Origin: Larimichthys crocea
Taxonomy: Eukaryota; Chordata; Actinopteri; Sciaenidae
NCBI RefSeq assembly: GCF_000972845.2
Contig: NC_040022.1
Location: forward strand, 11,378,711-11,442,710
DNA: 64,000 nt
Reading direction: 5' to 3'
Below the pieces are notes generated by a model. The model ran no database searches and was not told the DNA's origin. It saw only the letters and a list, made by a program, of their open reading frames with translations. Positions 56,950 to 64,000 of the stretch are shown piece by piece (the first letter of the stretch is position 1; the number at the start of each line of letters is the position of its first letter). The position numbers and the translations under genes are program-made.

Positions 56950-57115
56950 AGTAACCTGAACATCTTTGGGTTTTGGACTGTTGGTCAAACAAATCGAGAC
57001 ATCTGAAGACTAAAAAATGAATCAAAATTAACTCCTGGAAGCTGAAATGGGCATTTATCACCATTTCAGCACAAAATAATCAACAGACGATAATCGAGTT
57101 GTAGCCCTAAATTGC
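56950..57115. repeat. Dispersed repeat family G, copy 2
   Basis: ACATCTTTGGGTTTTGGACT, GTTGGTCAAACAAATCGAGA and GAAATGGGCATTTATCACCA, ending GATAATCGAGTTGTAGCCCT, match a teleost repeat family related to 35830-36080. Confidence 0.55.
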
Positions 57116-57289
57116 ACACAACTTAATCCTGATGAAGTGCTCTGAATGAAACCCAGTGGGTGGGAAAGAAGTAGGCAGAAGAAGTTGGCAAGTCAATTTG
57201 CTCAACCTACCAGCCACGGTGGCGAATAAAAAAAAATTGGAATTGTAACCAATGATTACAATTGTTGGCCTATACAAGTGAAGGCAGTT

Positions 57290-57545
57290 CTTTGAATAGC
57301 CACTTGAGGCTGGCTACAGACGGCTGTTCGATCCCATGCTCCTCCAGTCTGCATGTCAAAGTGTCCTTGGGCAAGACACTGAACCACAAATGTACCCCAA
57401 AGGCCTCGCCAACGGCGTGTAAAAGCATATGAATGGTTAGCTCCTAAAACTGATGAGCAGTTGACACCTTGAATGAGATATGGAGTGTAAAAGCACATTG
57501 AATGGTCGGAAGACTATTTCCATTTACAGTCAGTGGACCGTTTTC
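57290..57545 (+). repeat. SINE-like repeat
   Basis: It contains GTTCGATCCCATGCTCC, which resembles a tRNA-type B box (GTTCGANNC), followed by CTTGGGCAAGACACTGAACC and GTAAAAGCACATTGAATGGT. This order is that of a widespread fish repeat. It ends at or just before the adjacent hAT element. The tRNA-derived interpretation is inference. Confidence 0.6.
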
Positions 57546-57557
57546 TTGTGCGTCTAA

Positions 57558-58000
57558 TAGTGATGTGTCGGTCACGAACGAGCCGGTTCAAAGAGCTGGC
57601 TCTTTTAAGTGAACAATGGGAGCCAGCTCACGTCCGTCAATGAGCCGTTCTTTCCCTTTTTTACTTTTCTCTTTAGTAAAAGTACCTGTGGGCGCTGTGG
57701 GCATTGACTACGGGTGTCATATGCATGCTGTGCAACCAATCATGTGAGGATTGACAAAGAACATACCACCAAGCAGGGTCGGGCGGGGGTAGCAGTGCTG
57801 AGACCGTGACAGGAGACAAGAAGAGGGAGACACGCTGAAGGGGAGAGAGGAGTGAAGACGAGACAGGAGTGTGGTGCAAAGATATATTATTTTTTACACT
57901 ACACAAAAAACAATTTGGTTTTATTTGTCCAGATGTCAGTGGTGGACATTAACAAAGCACATTTACTTGAGTGCTGGTATTTAATTTCTCTTTTTTTCAG

Positions 58001-58044
<44 letters not shown>

Positions 58045-58400
58045 AAATAAATATAAAAAATTAAATGTCAACAGCTGTCCTTTTTTTTAATTTTTATATG
58101 CTTAGGTTTTTATAGGCGTTTGGTTCTTCAAGCAAGTTAGTGCATTCATTGGGTGGTTTCAGGGAGTTACATGGGATTTTACAACTGTAAATGCAGTTGG
58201 CTACAGCAAATTATTGAAATTCAATTGATATATGCGTTCAAATACTAATCGCAAGTCAAAACAGTGCTAAATTTGCCTGAATTACATAAGGTATAAGTGG
58301 TAAAATGAAGAGCCATTTGGGAGCCGAAAGAGCCGGCTCTTCTTGGTGAGCTGAGCCAAATGATCCGGCTCACTAAAAAGAGACGGAATTCCCATCACTA
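57558..58400. mobile_element. Nonautonomous hAT transposon with 8-bp target duplication
   Basis: The termini are TAGTGATGTGTCGG (left) and, on the reverse strand, TAGTGATGGGAATTCC (right). The flanking 8-mers are GCGTCTAA (57550-57557) and GCATCTAA (58401-58408), one mismatch. Subterminal regions carry repeated AGCCGGCTCTT/GAGCCGGTTC motifs, as in Ac-like hAT elements. The 843-bp interior has no transposase and includes a (GT)n array at 58004-58042. Confidence 0.85.
58004..58042. repeat. (GT)n microsatellite inside the hAT element
   Basis: About 19 uninterrupted GT units in the transposon interior. Confidence 0.95.
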
Positions 58401-58791
58401 GCATCTAACTTCTTTTTATGTCGTTACATAATCTACTTGGTTGTCTGACTTAAATCACATTGATTTGCAAAGAACTGAGCGTTTGAATGTTTGCCATTTG
58501 AGTGGAACTACACGTACGTCGACAACACGAGCATATGCGTAAGAATGTTTGGGCTTGCTTACCCAGATTGCTTGTAACTAATGGTACCGTGGTCTAGCAC
58601 CTAGACATATCGATCTTTTTGGGACCTATTTGCACAAATTACAGCCAATGCATGCTTTGTTATGTAATAAACAAAAACATTATCTCCCGTACTCCCATAC
58701 TTTTTGGGGATTCTTTGCAATTCACAAATACGACAAAGTCAGGAGCTTTTTTTTTTTTTTGACAGTTCCGTTGCCTCATTCCTCACCCGGC

Positions 58792-58828
<37 letters not shown>

Positions 58829-59489
58829 AAATGTTCCAGACAACAACACGCCGGTACAATATGCAACCTGACAGCTAAAAATGTACAAACACTGTGCGAG
58901 ATATTTTCCAGCCGGCAGACAAGTGACAGGTCGCAAAGTAAAATAAAAAAATAAAAGGGCTGTCACGGTTCTCGCCGGGCGTGAAGTTGCTCATTTGGAA
59001 GAAGAAGCTGCTGTCTGCGCTGACAATGCAACTGAAAGGGAGGCTGTGTGAGCAATGTGGCTATATGTCAGGCTCTAATAAGGACCTCATTCATAGATAT
59101 AGGTGTATGTAACACACACTGGTTTACAGACACCTTTCAAAGAGCCAGAGAGTGACTTCTTACTGCTGGTTAGTATCTGTCCTGTTATTTAGTTAGCCAT
59201 TGGCAAGTCACTGCTGGCTTGTAGCCATCCACTAACCACCTATTATCAGTGTACAGGGTTAACTACTGTCCTCTTGTTAGCTTCAGGCTTCTCCTGTGGT
59301 ACTCTTGCTCGCTGTGTCCCAGTTAGCTCCCGTGCTGCTGTGTGAGAGCAGATGATAGCCGTCAAGTGTTACCTGTCTGGCGGCTAGTTAGCTGCAGTGA
59401 CATGGGAACAGTTTGGAAGTTAGCTAACACTTCTTCACTGCACAGTGCGAGTGGAGGCACACACAGTTTTCACGTCTCGTTCTGCTAGC

Positions 59490-59560
59490 GTTATTATTAT
59501 ATATTATATATATATATATAATTATATATATATATATATTATATATTATATATATATATT
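59490..59560. repeat. (AT)n palindromic tract
   Basis: Alternating ATATATAT/TTATAT text that can fold on itself, directly downstream (sense direction) of the CpG-rich candidate promoter. Confidence 0.9.
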
Positions 59561-59569
59561 AAATAAAAC

Positions 59570-60010
59570 AACTTAAAACTGTCGGTAGCTTCTCGTACCA
59601 GTCACGCAAAACACGCAACACCCACCACACAAACACACACGCTCTCTCGTCAAACCGCACAGTACCGTGGATGTCGGCGGTTCCTCCTGGAACGCGTATT
59701 AGCGCAGAGGTCGCTTCCTCCCGGCTTTGGTTTCCGCCGAGCCTCGGTGTGTGTGTCCCCCCCCCCACCCCTCCAGCTCCTCCGCCTTCTCCGTAGAGCT
59801 CCTCTCCGCGCTTTAATTTCACGCGGTAAACGCGTAATTCACCAAGCAGGACGACTCTCACCTCCTATCGTTTCACCTCCTCCATATTTACAGTCTGCCT
59901 CTCTGCCTCTCTCCCTCTCTCCCTCGCTCTCTCGCTCTCCCACCACCAACAACAACATTATTGACGTCCTCCTCCTGCCACGTGACCAGTCTGCTGGGGC
60001 TAAAAATAGA
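59570..60010 (-). promoter_or_regulatory. hdac5: CpG-rich candidate distal hdac5 promoter and noncoding exon 1
   Basis: CpG dinucleotides are dense at 59580-59870 relative to the flanks. Reading in the - direction: MEF2 consensus (60000-60009), E-box CACGTG (59979-59984), CRE-like TGACGTC (59962-59968), a purine-rich leader, a six-codon upstream ORF (59865-59885), then GAG|GTGAGA, a strong splice donor with exon end at 59862. The reading frame of hdac5 is open across the acceptor in coding exon 1, so this leader could splice there. The assignment to hdac5 rests on orientation and absence of another gene; a + strand promoter is not excluded. Confidence 0.45.
60000..60009. promoter_or_regulatory. 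MEF2 consensus site CTAAAAATAG
   Basis: The third exact CTAAAAATAG in the window, placed about 20 bases upstream of the E-box in the candidate distal promoter. Confidence 0.5.
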
Positions 60011-60654
60011 CTCAATAGAAAGCAATGGAGGCAGACAGACATGGCAGGGATAGACAGGCAGGCAGACAGACAGATTCGCTGTTTTAGTTGTGTGTGTTTC
60101 GTGTCTGCTTCACCTCATGTTCTTAAGTTTTCTACCAGTATGAAGCCTCCGTACACACAGATTAGACTGCTCACTCTCAGAGTTTAGACTGTTCCCAATC
60201 ACTTGAGCAACACCAGCAAAGCTCAAACAAGTAGGTGATTAGTCAACAGCTCAATTAAAAGAAAACAATTGAAGTAATCAGCTGATTTATTGAGCAAAAA
60301 AAAAAAAAAAAGCACAAGGGCTTCTGCTTTTCTTGCAGCTGCTTTACTGGCTTTCTGGGATTTACTGGATTCAGGTTACAGAGCCGTGCATCACATTTTA
60401 TACAACATAAAACTGCAATCCTTAACAACACTCAGCGCTGACCCGGGGGTATTTTCAGAATCCTCAGAGACACTCCAAGCCATCTGGATGAATAAATATT
60501 CAAGCTCACGGCCCCCCAGGGGCCCCCCAAAAGCCCCAGGTTTAGAGATTTGATGGGAAAATATGAGTATATGTATCACTAAAGCACAATATCAGGATCT
60601 TAATATGGAACCAGCTATAAAGGTTCAGTGCTGCCTCTTCCACCTTCAGGTTAA

Positions 60655-60975
60655 TCTTAAAATCTCTGTGTGATGCCTGGTTGCTCAAACAAGCCATCTG
60701 TAATGGCACCCACCTGTCAATCAAAGTGGCCACGCTGTTAATTCTGCATAACTTTAAGCCTTAATATAATTAATCAATACAAATTCACCATCAGTACAGT
60801 TGTCATGAATGGGGAAATTAGCTATAGAGACCAAAACTGTTTTTTGTACCAGGCTGTAAACATGTTTATTTGTGCTGTGAAGTTAGACATTTGAACATTT
60901 GCCTTTGGAGATTAACGTTCCGTAGCCAGCCTTAAGTGGATGTTTTAGGAACTGCAGTTTTTGGCACTTCCACAT
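60655..60975 (+). repeat. Dispersed repeat family A, copy
   Basis: GTTGCTCAAACAAGCCATCT, GTCATGAATGGGGAAATTAG and CATGTTTATTTGTGCTGTGA, ending TAGGAACTGCAGTTTTTGGC. The longest copy of the family here. Confidence 0.75.
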
Positions 60976-61049
60976 TGTGTTTACTTCACAGACACTGAGC
61001 TTGCCATTTGGGAAAAACATGAAAGGAACTATCTTGAGCTAGTATTTGG

Positions 61050-61275
61050 TTTGTCCTTTCTAGGCTACTATAGAACCATGGCGATACAACATGGTGGACT
61101 CCGTGGAAGACCCACTCCCTCTACAGATATAAAGACTCGCTCTCAGGTAACAAAAACATATTGACTCTTATTTCCTGGTGCTTCTTAACAAATGAAAACA
61201 TACTTGTATATTCCATATTTGGCCAATAAAGTCCCCTAATTCTTACACAGTTTTAATACATAAATAAGAGATCTT
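61050..61275 (+). repeat. Dispersed repeat family B, copy 2
   Basis: GGCTACTATAGAACCATGGC, ACAACATGGTGGACTCCGTG and GGTAACAAAAACATATTGAC correspond in order to 2640-2870. Confidence 0.65.
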
Positions 61276-62763
61276 ATTATTAAGATCTTATTATTTTGGT
61301 TTTGTCCTCGTACTACATAGTAAACCTATAGGGCCAAACAACGTGTACAAATTGCAGGGACAGTAGGGGGAATGCTGGTATTAATAAAGGCCCAGCAGGT
61401 CTTTTTTCCTCAAGGCCCCCCCAGCAGGTTAATCCAGCCATGGCTTTTCTTTGTTGTATATGAATCGGTTATATTTAGCTTTGGGAGTGTTGGCTGACCA
61501 AAACAAGCAGATTGAACCCTGGACATGTTGAAAATGTGATGTATTACGTACAAAAATGATATCTTAGATGACACATTGTAGGAATATTTTGTTTGTACAT
61601 GTTATAATGCCACTAATCAACACATCTCTGTTTCCACATGGACAAATTAACCTGCCAGGCAGCTCCAATATGCCCCACCCAACTAACCACAGGATTATGA
61701 AACATACAAGGACATAACTGAGTACCTAAGTGAGACTACATTTTGAAAAAAAGAAATATCACATTTGTTGCACAAATGCAAAGTTAAACACAAAAACACA
61801 CCCACGATCAGCTCAACACACTCAAAACTTTGTTGCTACAGCCTTACACGGTCTGTTACAGCCGGTAGCCTGTGGTGGCTGATGTTAGCATCTCTTCTCT
61901 ATTTGTGCTACTGTTGCACCATCTTATAGTCTTCACCATTATCCCATAATTGTCACTTTCAGCCACAGCAGCCACCGTTCAGCAAAAGTTATATAGTCTC
62001 ACTTTAAGGTCCCACATCCTGTCAAGCAGAGATTTAGTGTGTTTGCGTGGTTTTAGTAGCATATATCTCCAAACATCAATTAAATAAGCAGGAGTCAGTT
62101 GAGACACGGCAATTCTTGAGCTCTCACGGTCTGAGGAGGGTAGGGGGTCCTGTGGGAGTTGCCCGGTTGGTAATCCAGCTTCGGAAATCACATTACATCA
62201 GTAATTTGCCCAGCAGCAATGCAGACTGATGAAGCTGATTGTCAGGAAGTCTACATTTTCTTGAACCAGTGTGTTCCCTGCATGATTTAAATGAAAATAT
62301 TCCATGTTTTAGATACCAAGAGAAAGGGGTAAAGGTCCTGTTGGATGCTAGAGTTCCATAACTTAGCAATTTTAGCAAATTTAGTCATGTTCTTTTGTAG
62401 AATTAAAGCATTTCCAACATTCCTATAGGCGTGAATTTTAGCTCTCTTTGTCATCATAAGTAACTGTGTGGACAGCTACTCACTGTGAGACAGTCAAAGG
62501 GTTGTACCCACTGAGTACCAAAAAACAAAAATGTAAATACATTGCAAAAATTTATCGCAGAATCTAATCTAGCACAGCAAAACTGTGGTGGGATTTTGGC
62601 TTGGTTTGGGGAAACGGCTGTGGGGGTTTGTCAAAACAGATTTAAAAATAACTTTAATTGTGATGCTTACAGGTAAAAATAACTGCCAGGCTTGACAGTG
62701 ACAAGATTAAGATGGAAAGGAAAAAGGCAAGATCTCATTTTCATTCATCACTGTTTACAATAT

Positions 62764-63205
62764 AAGGAGAGGAGAGGAAAAGAGAGGAGAGGAGGAATCA
62801 TAGTTGAAGCTATAAATATCTCCACTCTTAGCACAATGTGACTGCAAAACAGATAGATGAGGAGGAGGGGGTGGTGGAGGTGAAGGGAACAGAAGTGAGG
62901 GAGATTGGCAAAAATGAGGGAGGAAAGAAGGTGAAAGAATGCGACAGGGCAGGGAGGATGGGGAAAAGATGAGGGAGAGAGGGGGAGAGACTGGGGAAGA
63001 AAGGAACAACGGTGAGTTAGGGAATGGAAGGATAGGGAGAAAGGAAATATGAAGGAGATGGGAGGATAGAGAACCAGGAAAAAGAGAGGAGAAATATTCT
63101 GAACAGAGGAAAAGAACAAGATAGCAAAGAGAAAGAGAGCGGAGGTGGAATGAAAGGACAGTGAGAGTGAGAGACAGAAATAGAGAGAAAGACAGAAAGA
63201 AAGAG
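62764..63205 (+). repeat. Purine-rich tract
   Basis: Roughly 440 bases overwhelmingly A and G on the + strand (GGAGAGGAGAGG, GAGGAGGAGGGGG and similar), grading into GAGA and GAAA words at 63120-63205. No exact tandem unit. The open frames on the opposite strand are proline/serine artefacts of this bias. Confidence 0.85.
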
Positions 63206-64000
63206 CTATTCTGGTAATGATGTTGTTGCCATGGAGACGCTTTCCTCAGTCAGTCTACTCCACAGGTGCCTTGTGGGTATTTTTAAAGGACTTCACTGGT
63301 TGGTGGAGGTCTTTGGAACAGAGGACTATAGATTGGTTGACCTAGGTGAAGGTTAAAGGTCATTCCTTTGTATCCCGTTACCCTTCGAATGCTTTATCAT
63401 CTCCTCCTCCTTTTTCTGCTTCCCCCTTCTATTGCTTGTTAATCTCTGAGTCATGAAGTGAATTCAAATAAAGCTAAAAATAATATGCTGCCCAAAGAAA
63501 AACATGTCTTAAGAGCTACACCTACACACTGTGCTCAGTTTAAAGGAACCTTCAGGAGGCCTTTGTTTACATTGAAGTATCTCTAGTCAATATTTTTATA
63601 TAAACAATGGATCACATGAGTATGTGTAGCATATGTGAAAGAGCCTGTTGTAACAAACGCACAGTGAATTATCACAGACTCTACAGTTGGTGGAGTCCAA
63701 AAATGGAGCTAAAAGAAAGGTTTTTAGGTGTAAATCATCATAGATATCAACTTTATGATGCATATTTCCAGTTCTGGTTATTGATGACAACTTAAACGAT
63801 CTACAATACAAAGCTCAGGACCTTATTTTCCATGTTTTGTTGCACTGGGAATGATTTTAAAATGACAGGTGCTCTGGGATCTACATTATATTTTCAAAAG
63901 TTCACCATGACCAGAGGTAACAATGTCTGATCAAGAGCTAGAGTTTGTTCATGAGGGTGGAAATTTGAATTCACACTCTCACACAAATATACAACACACC

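Larger units (their letters stand above)
41701..59862 (-). other. hdac5: Repeat-rich stretch, probably first intron of a distal hdac5 transcript
   Basis: 18 kb with no supported exon on either strand. The contents are mainly mobile-element relics and microsatellites, listed separately. If the CpG-rich region at 59.6-60.0 kb is a distal hdac5 promoter, this is intron; otherwise it is intergenic. Confidence 0.45.
60011..64000. other. Upstream sequence without recognised genes
   Basis: No coding region supported. It holds a family A copy (about 60655-60975), a family B copy (61050-61275) and a long purine-rich tract (62764-63205). The remainder is AT-rich unique sequence with a MEF2-like CTAAAAATAA at 63474. 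Confidence 0.7.

Noticed and set aside
59747..60187. A 146-codon + strand open frame over the CpG-rich region
   Set aside because: It is Pro/Leu/Ser-rich with no family resemblance, and it runs antisense through the promoter-like motifs. Open frames are expected by chance in stop-poor GC-rich text.
63596..63811. Short overlapping open frames near the right end
   Set aside because: No conserved motif, typical chance length for AT-rich DNA, and no splice or promoter context.

Overview
This window is vertebrate nuclear DNA, most likely from a ray-finned fish of the percomorph type. The evidence is: genes split into many short exons with GT-AG introns; abundant (CA)n/(GT)n and (GA)n microsatellites; and many dispersed repeats that I recognise from teleost genomes (Tc1-like and hAT DNA transposons, LINE reverse-transcriptase scraps, a SINE-like repeat, short unnamed families). 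The species assignment is inference.

Two protein-coding genes are supported, in convergent (tail-to-tail) orientation. (1) The last coding exon of pex12 (peroxisome biogenesis factor 12, + strand, 1114-1561), with its C-terminal RING-like domain; the rest of the gene lies left of the window. (2) A complete hdac5 gene (class IIa histone deacetylase 5, - strand). I traced 28 coding exons from the start codon at 39566-39568 to the stop at 8553-8555. Every junction is GT-AG, every phase matches, and the joined product is 1126 residues (human HDAC5 is 1122). Its 3' UTR probably runs several kb towards a poly(A) signal at 3001-3006.

Layout: 1-1113 pex12 intron; 1114-1561 pex12 exon; about 1.6-3.0 kb short intergenic space; 3.0-8.55 kb putative hdac5 3' UTR; 8.55-17.2 kb exons of the deacetylase domain and C-terminal export signal; 18.5-24.9 kb exons of the acidic linker and phosphoregulated middle; 26.7-32.1 kb exons of the 14-3-3/NLS region, MEF2-binding helix and glutamine-rich coiled coil; 39.4-39.6 kb first coding exon; 39.6-41.7 kb purine-rich likely proximal 5' region; 41.7-59.8 kb a repeat-filled stretch, probably the first intron; 59.57-60.01 kb a CpG-rich candidate distal promoter with a consensus MEF2 site, E-box and CRE-like site; 60-64 kb upstream sequence with repeats.

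Functionally, hdac5 encodes a signal-responsive corepressor. It binds MEF2 through its N-terminal region, is exported after phosphorylation of three 14-3-3 sites (Ser284, Ser514, Ser669 here), and has the class IIa catalytic pocket with His (His970) replacing the catalytic Tyr. PEX12 is a peroxisomal-membrane E3 ligase subunit with no functional link to HDAC5.

I found no unknown biological system. The observations most worth follow-up are hdac5 introns bounded by sense-strand (CA)n next to donors and (TG)n next to acceptors, repeated consensus MEF2 sites in a gene whose product represses MEF2, a near-perfect 43-bp inverted repeat in an intron, and an intact-looking nonautonomous hAT element with near-identical 8-bp target duplications.
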